14,432 nt of DNA from Eubacteriaceae bacterium UBA7485 (GCA_002478485.1 DLOL01000084.1:7847-22278); one strand, 5' to 3'. Positions 7,302 to 13,551 are shown, numbered from the stretch's first letter. Translations and numbers: made by a program. The notes: generated by a model from the sequence alone, not told the origin.

Positions 7302-7336
7302 TCCTGCATTAACCTACTGTTAATACAGGACTTTTT
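7302..7336 (+). terminator. Rho-independent terminator after the TMEM175-like gene
   Basis: A 12-bp stem (TCCTGCATTAAC with GTTAATACAGGA, one C-A mismatch) with a 5-nt loop is followed by CTTTTTATG. Confidence 0.8.
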
Positions 7337-7353
7337 ATGCAATATATAAAAAT

Positions 7354-7382
7354 CGACTATTTTAGGCTAGTTGCATCAGTCG
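7354..7382 (-). terminator. Possible terminator of the toxin operon
   Basis: On the minus strand a short stem (CGACT/AGTCG, 5 bp) with a long loop runs into ATTTTTATAT right at the end of the last operon gene. The stem is short, so this is tentative. Confidence 0.3.
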
Positions 7383-8176
7383 TTATTTAATCTTTTCAGG
7401 TTATCAAGGTAAAAGCCGTAGGGAACTGTATTTTTAAACCCGGTGGTCTTCCCTGCTGACTCGTGGGATAAAGGGGAATAATAAAAAACCCTTTCTCCTT
7501 TTAAGAGAATGCGGATCATTCCGTCCTTGAAGGCTTTTTTGTAGATCTTCTCCTGCGAGAGGTTGAAATCCTTCATTCTTCTGAGAAGATGGTGGTCTCT
7601 GACCAGGTTAAAGGAGAATTTCTCGAGGACATACTCTTCATATTCCCGGTGTTTTCCGGTATTCAGGACATGATGGTCCATGATATAGTTTCCGGTCTCA
7701 TCCATATGGGCTCTCAAAAGCCTTTCTTCCGCCATCTCCATCGCCTTCGAATAATCCTTCTCCTTAAAAGCCTCAAAGTCCCGAAGAAAAGCGGAATAGT
7801 CCCGGATATAGGGGGTGAGCGGAAGAGCAATGGTTTTTCTTGATGCCGTACTGTTCTCATTAAACCAGCGGTTTACATCTTCACCGTAAAGCGCGATCTT
7901 GGACTTCACCAGTCTTTTTGCCAGCAGAGGATCTTCAACCAGCGCGCGGGTCTCATTTGAGACATAGACATGCTTAATTTCCTGGCGCGCGTGTTTCCTT
8001 AAGAAGAATTCGGACACACCAAGCCAGTCACCGAGTTCCCGGTAAGTTACAATCGGTTCAGTGAGCGGATAGTCCGGATCATTCCCGTTTAAAAGACGGG
8101 CGATTTTTTCTGATTCCGCTTCCGGGTAGATCGAACTCTCATTATCATGGAAAGTGGTTTTCCTGTTCTCTTCCAT
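7376..8176 (-). CDS. Unrecognised protein with an excisionase-like helix-turn-helix
   Basis: A 266-residue soluble protein that I do not recognise. Residues 43-64 (VTYRELGDWLGVSEFFLRKHAR) read like the helix-turn-helix of excisionase/MerR-type domains. The later YGEDVNRWF (97-105) resembles the closing strand and helix of such domains, with an inserted segment between. The remainder is charged and helical, with His-rich patches (MDHHVL at 166-171, RDHHLL at 193-198). The ribosome binding site TAGGAG is five bases before ATG. It lies 20 bases after the preceding gene and is the last gene of an operon led by a YoeB-type toxin. It could be a DNA-binding autoregulator or the missing antitoxin function. 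This is inference; the helix-turn-helix call itself is moderate. Confidence 0.65.
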   Translation of the reverse strand: MEENRKTTFHDNESSIYPEAESEKIARLLNGNDPDYPLTEPIVTYRELGDWLGVSEFFLRKHARQEIKHVYVSNETRALVEDPLLAKRLVKSKIALYGEDVNRWFNENSTASRKTIALPLTPYIRDYSAFLRDFEAFKEKDYSKAMEMAEERLLRAHMDETGNYIMDHHVLNTGKHREYEEYVLEKFSFNLVRDHHLLRRMKDFNLSQEKIYKKAFKDGMIRILLKGERVFYYSPLSHESAGKTTGFKNTVPYGFYLDNLKRLNND

Positions 8177-8196
8177 TTCAACTCCTAAGATGAGCC

Positions 8197-9015
8197 TTAC
8201 CGTTGAAAATAAGGCCCGAACTCCGCTACACGGAGCGTATCCTCCTTCCGGTCATACATCAGGGAGAGCTTGACCATGTCGGTTTCCTTTTCCAAAAAAT
8301 GACTTCCCCAAAAAGCGGTGATTCCTTCAAGCGGTCTCTCCCCTCGATGCTGCTTCAGGTACAGGTTGATCCTTCCGGCTCCGATTTTTCTCGCTTTCGA
8401 GAAGAACAACGTGATGTCATCTGAAAAAAGGGTGATCATTTCCTTCAAATACCGGACAAGTGTCCCTTCGTCTTCAAACCAGCCCTCACTCCTTCGGATG
8501 GGATCCGGATTCCAACCCGAGTCACGTTCTTCAAGGGCCTCTCTTCCCCTCACGAGGAAAGGCTCGGTCCCTTCAGGAAAAAGGTTCTCAAGATTTCTTT
8601 CTTCGAGAAGCTCGGCAATCTCAGAATAGTCGTAATAACGGGAGACCCGTTCCTTCCTTCTTGGCGGATAGCACACACATCCGTTTACCCCGTCCGCGCT
8701 GCAGCTGGCCCGAAACCAGGCGTAGTATTCAGGTGTGTCGGGATTATACCAAAAGCGTCTTGCCTGGGAGAGAAGTGCCTCTTCATTCCCTTCCACCTCA
8801 ATCAGAAAAGCAAACGGTCCTTCATAAGAGAAGTCTTTATAAAGTTTATCTTCAATTTCAAGTTTGAGACGCTCAGTTAGCGGATCGCCTGCAAGGGCCC
8901 TCCCCTTCGCTGGAATCCCGTCGTTTCTGAGCTTCTCAAGAAAATAATAGCCGATCGGTCCCGGAACCAGGATCCGGACGGCCCTCGTTTCAATTTTTTC
9001 TGCTGTGCTTAGCAT
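8197..9015 (-). CDS. Hypothetical protein in the toxin operon
   Basis: A 272-residue soluble protein without a recognisable family. It has no signal peptide or membrane helix. Visible features are a hydrophobic stretch RILVPGPIGYYFLEKLR near the start (14-30), a cysteine cluster (Cys105, Cys113, Cys115), an aromatic-rich middle and GITAFWGSHF (231-240) before the C-terminus. The start ATG lies nine bases after the toxin stop and lacks a clear ribosome binding site, so it is probably translated by coupling to the toxin gene. Its place immediately behind a toxin that has no ordinary antitoxin makes it a candidate partner, though nothing in the sequence shows this directly. Confidence 0.65.
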   Translation of the reverse strand: MLSTAEKIETRAVRILVPGPIGYYFLEKLRNDGIPAKGRALAGDPLTERLKLEIEDKLYKDFSYEGPFAFLIEVEGNEEALLSQARRFWYNPDTPEYYAWFRASCSADGVNGCVCYPPRRKERVSRYYDYSEIAELLEERNLENLFPEGTEPFLVRGREALEERDSGWNPDPIRRSEGWFEDEGTLVRYLKEMITLFSDDITLFFSKARKIGAGRINLYLKQHRGERPLEGITAFWGSHFLEKETDMVKLSLMYDRKEDTLRVAEFGPYFQR

Positions 9016-9024
9016 CTAACACGT

Positions 9025-9309
9025 CTATCGCGCGCGTTCTTCTCTTTCTTCGTCTGTGTAATGGCCTTTTAGAGAAAGGATGATAATGTTCTTTCCTTCG
9101 ACCCGGTAGACCATCCGGTCTTCGTGGTCAATTCGTCTGCTCCACCAGCCGTCGAGATCGCCGTGCAGTTCTTCCGGTTTTCCAATTCCATGATCCGGGT
9201 CTTTTTCCACAGCTTTTATCAGCGCGTCGATTTTTTCCACTTTCTTTTGATCTGTACGGGCCCATTTCTTGTACTCACGGCCGGCTCTTTCTTCGTAGAC
9301 GATGTTCAT
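9025..9309 (-). CDS. yoeB: Txe/YoeB family toxin (mRNA interferase)
   Basis: A 94-residue RelE-superfamily protein of the Txe/YoeB type, which cleaves mRNA on the ribosome. Family blocks are clear: KVEKIDALIKAVEKDP, GIGKPEELHGDLDGWWSRRI and DRMVYRVEGKNIIILSLKGHY. The residues matching the E. coli YoeB active site (Glu46, Arg65, His83, Tyr84) are present at exactly those positions, so the enzyme should be active. It carries a short extra C-terminal tail (TDEEREERAR). The AAAGGAG ribosome binding site is close to the ATG. Normally yefM/axe antitoxin precedes this gene; here the roughly 200 bases upstream contain no such frame on the minus strand. Instead, two unknown genes follow in the same operon. 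Confidence 0.9.
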   Translation of the reverse strand: MNIVYEERAGREYKKWARTDQKKVEKIDALIKAVEKDPDHGIGKPEELHGDLDGWWSRRIDHEDRMVYRVEGKNIIILSLKGHYTDEEREERAR

Positions 9310-9336
9310 TGGTTTCTCCTTTGGTCCCGCGTGCCT

Positions 9337-9365
9337 ATCTTATCACTTCGGGTTTGTTATCTCAA
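9337..9365 (-). promoter_or_regulatory. Promoter of the yoeB operon
   Basis: On the minus strand TTGAGA (9360-9365) and TAAGAT (9337-9342) are separated by exactly 17 bases, a good sigma-70-type promoter giving a leader of about 20 nt. The -10 is overlapped by CTTATCAC (9339-9346), and an inverted copy GTGATAAG lies at 9413-9420. Such paired sites could be the operator of an autoregulated toxin operon. Confidence 0.55.
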
Positions 9366-9549
9366 AGAATACCCGGATAGACGACTGGTAGACGCAGATG
9401 TGTCGATCAGGTGTGATAAGTTTCATAAAAATGAGGCCAATGTTAATGAAAGGTTCGTCCGCTGACGTGTTTGTAAAGAATTTTTCGAAAAACTTTTAAC
9501 TCTCTCCTTTTTCCTCTCTTATAAGACAGTAAAGAAAAGGAGGAAGACA

Positions 9550-9771
9550 ATGGTAAATTCAATGATCACTTCCGCTTCTCTCAAAGCCGAATTTCAAAAC
9601 GGTGTTGATGAGAAAGGAGAAATGAAACTGGTGACCAAAAGTTTTGGAGAGATGGATCCGTCCGCTCTCCCCGAAAACATCGTCAAGACCTGCAAAGCAT
9701 TTGAGGGGCTGATCGAATATCCGCTCGTGAACGGTCTTCGAACGGTCGTAACCTCGTTTTATGAAGTGTGA
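9550..9771 (+). CDS. DUF1659 domain-containing protein
   Basis: A 73-residue small protein matching the DUF1659 pattern: an N-terminal strand, then FQNGVDEKGEMKLVTKSFGEMDPSALPENIVKTCKAFEGLIEYPL. Function is unknown. In many Bacillota it is encoded next to a DUF2922 protein, as here 10 bases downstream, and the two are presumably made together. A strong AAAGGAGG ribosome binding site precedes the ATG. TATAAG at 9520-9525 may be the -10 of the promoter. Confidence 0.8.
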   Translation: MVNSMITSASLKAEFQNGVDEKGEMKLVTKSFGEMDPSALPENIVKTCKAFEGLIEYPLVNGLRTVVTSFYEV

Positions 9772-9781
9772 GGAGGATTAG

Positions 9782-10006
9782 ATGAGCACAACAAGAACCT
9801 TAACCTTAAAGTTTTCAGGTGAAGACGGAAAGAGCAAAACTGTGAATGTGACGGACTATAAAGAAAGCCTGACGGATATTGAAATCCGGACTGCAATGGA
9901 TGCCGTCATTGATGCGGGTGTCCTCACACGAAGCGGGATCCGTTTTGCGCAGGCTTCCGGTGCCACAAAGACGGTGACCACCAAAGAAGAAATCAGCTTT
10001 TCCTAA
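9782..10006 (+). CDS. DUF2922 domain-containing protein
   Basis: A 74-residue small protein of the DUF2922 type: TLTLKFSGEDGKSKTVNVTDYKESLTDIEIRTAMDAVIDAGV, followed by a second strand region ending in VTTKEEISF. The first half should be a beta hairpin and the second a helix. No function is known. It directly follows the DUF1659 gene with its own ribosome binding site (GAGGA) and ends at a strong terminator, making a two-gene unit. Confidence 0.82.
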   Translation: MSTTRTLTLKFSGEDGKSKTVNVTDYKESLTDIEIRTAMDAVIDAGVLTRSGIRFAQASGATKTVTTKEEISFS

Positions 10007-10030
10007 ACTCCTCGTTTTATCTTCTGTCAC

Positions 10031-10063
10031 GGAGGCCGAATTTTCGGCCTCCCCTGTTTTTTT
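10031..10063 (+). terminator. Rho-independent terminator after DUF2922
   Basis: A 9- to 10-bp stem (GGAGGCCGA/TCGGCCTCC) with a 4-nt loop is followed by CCTG and then seven T. Confidence 0.9.
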
Positions 10064-10090
10064 GAGAAAGGAGCTGATGCAATTTATAAA
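10062..10090 (+). promoter_or_regulatory. Promoter of the candidate structured RNA
   Basis: TTGAGA (10062-10067) and TATAAA (10085-10090) are separated by exactly 17 bases, directly after the DUF2922 terminator. This predicts a start near 10097, ahead of a series of hairpins that ends in a strong terminator. Confidence 0.5.
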
Positions 10091-10096
10091 CTCCTT

Positions 10097-10301
10097 AAAA
10101 AACTGGATCCGCTGTCTCTCCGGGCCAGGTCCGGAAAAATCCCGGTATTCTGCATGAGATAAAATTCTCCCCCATGCAGACGAGATTCCGGCATGTCCAT
10201 TGAAACGGATCTCTCTGCAGTTCCGTTTCCTGGAAAGGAGAAACTTTCCAAAGCATTTTCCGCCCGGCTCTGAGCAGTGAAAGAGCAAGGGCGGTTTTTT
10301 T
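10097..10301 (+). ncRNA. Candidate structured RNA or attenuator (about 205 nt)
   Basis: No credible coding frame fills this stretch, but it is dense in hairpins: TCCGG/CCGGA (10119-10135), TCTGCATG/CATGCAGA (10149-10180), and TCCA-GAAACGGA/TCCGTTTC-TGGA (10196-10234). TGGAAAG/CTTTCCA (10231-10250) competes with the previous stem for TGGA. The terminator stem CCGCCC/GGGCGG comes last. It starts just after a good promoter and ends at a seven-T run. It could be a small RNA, or a cis-acting attenuator of the ABM monooxygenase gene 60 bases downstream. It matches no riboswitch or housekeeping RNA that I recognise. Confidence 0.4.
10260..10301 (+). terminator. Strong terminator of the structured RNA
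   Basis: CCGCCC (10260-10265) pairs with GGGCGG (10289-10294), with an inner stem GCTCT/AGAGC, followed by seven T. Confidence 0.85.
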
Positions 10302-10360
10302 CAGATTGAACGCTCCGGTAATTTCTTATAAAACTAGATATAGAAAGAAAGGAGCAGATA

Positions 10361-10681
10361 ATGATTACAGTTGCTATTTACTATACTGGAGAGTATGCGT
10401 CAGCCTTTGCCGAGGAGATGATCAAAAGCGGAATCTGTGATGAAATCAGAAAAGAGCCCGGAAATATCTCTTATCAGTATTATATTCCGTTAAATGGAGA
10501 TAACAAGACGGTTCTTTTGATCGACCAGTGGAAAAATCAGGCGGCGCTTGACGTCCATCACGCGCTTCCCTTAATGAAACAGATCGCAGAACTTAGAGAT
10601 AAGTATCATCTTTCCATGAGAGTACATCGTTTCATTGAGGAGGCTGTTCCTGAAAGCGACCAAAAATACATAAAAAAATAA
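10361..10681 (+). CDS. ABM-superfamily monooxygenase-like protein
   Basis: A 106-residue protein with the dimeric alpha-beta barrel pattern of antibiotic biosynthesis monooxygenase (ABM) domains, as in YgiN-type quinol monooxygenases: a first strand ITVAIYYTG, a helix, EPGNISYQYYIPLNGDNKTVLLIDQW and the signature W..QAALDVHHALPLM. Members act without metal or cofactor on quinol-like compounds, or bind heme in other branches; the substrate here is unknown. AAAGGAG precedes the ATG. TTGAAC at 10306-10311 with TAAAAC 17 bases further may be a weak promoter after the RNA terminator. The gene has its own terminator. Confidence 0.78.
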   Translation: MITVAIYYTGEYASAFAEEMIKSGICDEIRKEPGNISYQYYIPLNGDNKTVLLIDQWKNQAALDVHHALPLMKQIAELRDKYHLSMRVHRFIEEAVPESDQKYIKK

Positions 10682-10690
10682 AATTTTTAG

Positions 10691-10712
10691 AGAAGCTCCG
10701 GGCTTCTTTTTT
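10691..10712 (+). terminator. Rho-independent terminator after the ABM gene
   Basis: A 6-bp stem (AGAAGC/GCTTCT) with a 5-nt loop runs directly into TTTTT. Confidence 0.8.
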
Positions 10713-10775
10713 CTTCTTTTACATTTCTTCAAATGGATAAAAATTATATCAGAATTAAGGACCGGGAGAGCAGTT

Positions 10776-11201
10776 ATGAGCGATACCATTTCACCAGAAC
10801 ATAGAAGCTGGAACATGTCTCAAATCAAAAGCAAGGATACAAAAATTGAAGTTATGGTGAGAAAGTATCTGTTCTCCAGAGGCTTCCGTTTTCGAAAAAA
10901 CGATAAACGTTACCCCGGAAAACCAGATATTGTGCTTCCAAAATACCGAACTGTGATTTTTGTGCACGGCTGTTTCCGGCATCAGCATGAAGGATGCCCT
11001 AAAGCAAGAATTCCGAAATCAAATGTCGAATACTGGGAGAAAAAATTCAAAAGAAATAAGGAAAATGACTTGAAGCATGTAAAAGAGCTGGAAGAATCCG
11101 GATGGCATGTCATTACAATCTGGGAGTGCGAGCTTAAAGATGATTTCGAAAGACGCATGGAAAAAGCGGCTGATGAAATTCTAGCTCAGCTTGCAGACTG
11201 A
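10776..11201 (+). CDS. vsr: Very short patch repair (Vsr) endonuclease
   Basis: A 141-residue Vsr nuclease, which nicks DNA at T:G mismatches that arise when 5-methylcytosine deaminates. The start region MSQIKSKDTKIEVMVRK holds Glu25, and PGKPDIVLP holds the catalytic Asp51. FVHGCFRHQHEGC (62-74) gives His64, His69 and the zinc ligands Cys66, His71 and Cys74. WECEL near 116-120 gives the last cysteine (Cys118). The usual HGCFWH is HGCFRH here. Length and all key residues are intact, so it should be active. GGGAG precedes the ATG. It lies upstream of, and on the same strand as, a cytosine C5 methyltransferase, its expected partner, but is separated from it by about 310 AT-rich bases. Confidence 0.95.
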   Translation: MSDTISPEHRSWNMSQIKSKDTKIEVMVRKYLFSRGFRFRKNDKRYPGKPDIVLPKYRTVIFVHGCFRHQHEGCPKARIPKSNVEYWEKKFKRNKENDLKHVKELEESGWHVITIWECELKDDFERRMEKAADEILAQLAD

Positions 11202-11513
11202 CTATGTCTATCAAGGAATATTTAATAAGTCGATAATCGGATGCTGGCTTTAAAATGACCGATTGTTATTTTTAAGATACAAATTTCTGAAAACCTTTGT
11301 TAATCAAAGATTAATCATTTTCCTTTCTAAACTGTACTGTTGATATGGGATTTATCACATGGATTCGATCTTGACCAAGATTAAATATTTTTTTAATATT
11401 GAGATAGTGATAATGCTGTCAAAAGAGCAGTTTTAGATCATAAAAGAGGAAATAAAACTCCTTTTTATTTTTAAAGATACGAATTGCGGCGCGCCGCAAT
11501 TCCGAGGTAAACC
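11202..11513 (+). promoter_or_regulatory. vsr-dcm intergenic region with terminators, promoter and repeats
   Basis: This AT-rich stretch of about 310 bases holds several elements. A terminator-like hairpin for vsr (AATCGG/CCGATT, 11235-11264) runs into TTATTTTT. The promoter of the methyltransferase gene is TTGACC (11371-11376), 17 bases, TAATAT (11394-11399). A second terminator-like hairpin in its leader (11443-11466) is followed by ATTTTT and could attenuate transcription. The T-run tails of both hairpins continue into nearly the same 20-base sequence (11266-11285 and 11465-11485). A 22-bp palindrome lies just before the ribosome binding site. Confidence 0.5.
11481..11502. repeat. Perfect 22-bp palindrome beside the methyltransferase start
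   Basis: The half-site GAATTGCGGCG is followed immediately by its exact reverse complement. The centre contains GGCGCGCC with GCGC, GCGGC and GCCGC, which is striking in an AT-rich region. It ends two bases before GAGG, the ribosome binding site of the methyltransferase gene. It can act as a DNA operator or, in mRNA, as a very stable hairpin next to the start. Confidence 0.9.
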
Positions 11514-12512
11514 ATGAGCAAGCTGAAAATGGCCTCTTTTTTTGCAGGTGTCGGCGGAATTGACGCTGGTTTTGAGAAGACCGGACATTTTAAAACAATA
11601 TATGCAAATGAAGTTGATGCCTACCCTGCTGAAACATTTGAAAAAAATTTTAACCTTAGAGTTGATGTGAGGGACATTGCGGAGCTGACAGGAGAAGATG
11701 TACCAGATGCAGATATCTTTCTGGCAGGTTTTCCATGCCAGGCTTTCAGCGTGGCGGGATACAGGCGGGGATTTGAAGACGAGAAAGGAAGAGGTGTCCT
11801 CTTCTTTGATTTGGAAAGACTGATTAAGGAAAAAAATCCTGAAATACTTTTTCTGGAAAATGTGAAGAATCTGGTCGGCCATGATGGCGGAAATACTTTT
11901 CGCGTTATCTTGCAGGAATTAGAAGCATGCGGATATTATGTAAAATATGCGGTGCTTAACGCCAAAGACTACGGAAACATTCCGCAAAACCGCGAGAGGA
12001 CATATATTGTCGGCTTTAAGAATGAAGAAATGTATCACAGCTTTGACTTTCCAAAACCTGTGCCTCTTACAAAAACTATACGGGATATTGCTGACTTTGA
12101 AAATCTCGTAAACGACAAATACTATTACACAGATGGAAAGTATAAAGGTGATATATACGAAAAGCTGAGCGCGGAAATGACGGATCCCGACACTGTCTAC
12201 CAATGGCGCAGACATTACGTGAGAAAGAATATGTCGAATGTCTTCCCCACGCTGACTGCTAATATGGGTACAGGCGGTCATAATGTGCCGCTGATTCTGA
12301 CGAAAACCGGAATCAGGAAAATCACGCCGCATGAAGCTTTCTCCGTTCAGGGTTTTCCCGAAGATTTTAAGCTTCCGAAAAGCCAGGTGGACAGCAGACT
12401 CTACAAACAAGCCGAAAACAGTGTATGTGTAACAGTTGTTGAGCGGATAGCTGAAGAAGTCTTTAAGGCCTACCAAACAATACACAAGAGTCAAAATACA
12501 GCCATAATATAA
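11514..12512 (+). CDS. dcm: DNA (cytosine-5) methyltransferase
   Basis: A 332-residue C5-cytosine methyltransferase with motifs in normal order: I FFAGVGGIDAGF (9-20, AdoMet binding), IV GFPCQAFSVAG with catalytic Cys75, VI ENVKNL (115-120), VIII QNRERTYIVGF (158-168), a target-recognition region about 185-265 (YQWRRHYVRKNMSNVFPTLTANMGTGGHNVPLI), IX ITPHEAFSVQGFP and X ENSVCVTVVERIA. Length is typical and there is no N-terminal regulatory extension. The recognition site cannot be read from sequence. GAGG lies a few bases before ATG, directly behind the palindrome. No restriction enzyme gene is seen, so this is either a solitary methylase with Vsr or the survivor of a restriction-modification system. 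Confidence 0.95.
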   Translation: MSKLKMASFFAGVGGIDAGFEKTGHFKTIYANEVDAYPAETFEKNFNLRVDVRDIAELTGEDVPDADIFLAGFPCQAFSVAGYRRGFEDEKGRGVLFFDLERLIKEKNPEILFLENVKNLVGHDGGNTFRVILQELEACGYYVKYAVLNAKDYGNIPQNRERTYIVGFKNEEMYHSFDFPKPVPLTKTIRDIADFENLVNDKYYYTDGKYKGDIYEKLSAEMTDPDTVYQWRRHYVRKNMSNVFPTLTANMGTGGHNVPLILTKTGIRKITPHEAFSVQGFPEDFKLPKSQVDSRLYKQAENSVCVTVVERIAEEVFKAYQTIHKSQNTAII

Positions 12513-12555
12513 CAGACAGAATGTTAGTATAATATTATCTTCCATTCTGTCTGTT
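12511..12555 (+). terminator. Terminator of the methyltransferase gene
   Basis: A perfect 13-bp stem (AACAGACAGAATG/CATTCTGTCTGTT) with a loop of about 19 nt begins inside the stop codon and is followed by TCTTTC. Confidence 0.75.
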
Positions 12556-12585
12556 TCTTTCTATGCTGCTATAGATAATCCGTTT

Positions 12586-12744
12586 TTATTCACTTTGTCT
12601 TTCAGATATAGAAATAAATTCTTGAAAATCAAAGATTCTTGAATTAGGAATAATAATTATACTCTTTTTAATCATATTTTTATCGTCCCGATTAAGATTG
12701 GAAGCGTATTTTAGTAATTTATCTGTAATATCCATTTCGTACAT
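12586..12744 (-). pseudogene. Unassigned coding remnant on the minus strand
   Basis: The minus-strand frame closing with TAA at 12586-12588 is open to about 12807 and reads like real protein: WISDTLYRMYEMDITDKLL, then KYASNLNRDDKNMIKKSIIII, then PNSRIFDFQEFISISERQSE. The only ATGs in it (12744, 12735) have no ribosome binding site, and a stop lies just upstream. It is therefore most likely the C-terminal end of a gene whose front part is lost. I do not recognise the family; its position behind the methylase makes a restriction-enzyme remnant worth testing. Confidence 0.35.
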
Positions 12745-12751
12745 TCTATAA

Positions 12752-13141
12752 AGAGTATCAGATATCCAGTTTTTTGAAAGATCAGCAGGTTTTTTAGTTT
12801 TAAAAAATTATGGGAAGACAGGGGGCAAAATAGTAGAGTTTCATTACTCTCTAGATGAAGAAGAACTGAAAGTCTTCTATATAAGAAATCATGAAAAATA
12901 TCCGTTTGAAGGTATAAAGGGTTCCTTTTTAGCTCCCGGACAAGCTTTATATGCTTATATAAACCAAGGCTCAGTAGATGAACTGCCTGATGAATTCACA
13001 GTCACTATAAAATATAAAGGGATCAAAGAGTATACTGAAAAATTTACTTTTCGAAAAGACTTTAATACAGGAAATCTTATCTCCGTACAGAATAACTGCG
13101 ATATAATCAATGCTTCCGCTGAATTAATCAGGAGGATCTGA
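12752..13141 (+). pseudogene. N-terminally truncated gene remnant
   Basis: A plus-strand frame is open from just after the TAA at 12749-12751 to the TGA at 13139-13141, about 129 codons, without any ATG, GTG or TTG start. From about 12785 it reads convincingly: FLVLKNYGKTGGKIVEFHYS, then FYIRNHEKYPFEGIKGSFLAP, then DELPDEFTVTIKYKGIKEYT, ending in ELIRRI. The pattern (a neutral N-terminal strand with NYGKTGGKI, then alternating beta strands) resembles the outer beta-rich domain of small membrane-anchored hypothetical proteins whose N-terminal helix is missing here. It converges on the minus-strand remnant at about 12780, which marks a rearrangement junction. Confidence 0.5.
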
Positions 13142-13230
13142 TACTCCGGCTGATTAAATTCTTTTATTCGCCTGTAAAGTGAAAAAAGAAAAGAATTGTG
13201 TACTTTCGAAATCATTGTTTAAAGCTTAAT

Positions 13231-13249
13231 GCAGAACGGCTGCTTTTTT
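13231..13249 (+). terminator. Short hairpin with T-run
   Basis: GCAG-AACGG-CTGC followed by TTTTTT. The stem is only 4 bp, so it is weak. It may have terminated the truncated plus-strand gene upstream. Confidence 0.35.
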
Positions 13250-13305
13250 GCTGTCTAATCTTTTAATTTCATCTGAAAAGAAAGATAATATTATAACCTT
13301 TATAT

Positions 13306-13551
13306 TTAGTGGGCTTTTGACTGAATATTCATCAGCTCAAAACGATAATCCTGATCGGAATCCGGATACTTCTCCTTATCCACTTTCTCGAGAAACATTG
13401 AAAGCGGCCGGATCCAGAGAGCCCCGTCATCATACAACTTTCGATAAATCACATGATCTTCCCCGGTTTCCGAATGCTTTGCAACATCTTCCACCAGATA
13501 ATAATCTCCCTTGAAGTGCCGGTACACTCTTCCTTTTTTTACTTCTCTCAT
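13306..13551 (-). CDS. DUF1653 domain-containing protein
   Basis: An 81-residue small protein matching DUF1653: GRVYRHFKGDYYLVEDVAKHSETGEDHVIYRKLYDDGALWIRPLSMFLEKV covers most of it. It should be a compact SH3-like beta barrel. Function is not established. Its ATG overlaps the TGA of the transporter gene upstream (ATGA), so it is translationally coupled as the third gene of a nucleoside hydrolase-ECF operon. This is unusual enough to suggest a link with the transported compound, though DUF1653 genes also occur in many other contexts. Confidence 0.85.
   Translation of the reverse strand: MREVKKGRVYRHFKGDYYLVEDVAKHSETGEDHVIYRKLYDDGALWIRPLSMFLEKVDKEKYPDSDQDYRFELMNIQSKAH

Noticed and set aside
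9340..9490. Possible antitoxin frame upstream of yoeB on the minus strand
   Set aside because: One frame is open for about 45 codons but has no ribosome binding site, ends with a stop before the toxin promoter and shows none of the YefM/Phd features. The other two frames are closed.
10124..10145. CCAGGTCCGGAA resembling the conserved core of bacterial SRP RNA
   Set aside because: The following GGAAGCAGC part and the flanking long helix of SRP RNA are missing; only 11-12 bases match, so it is probably chance.
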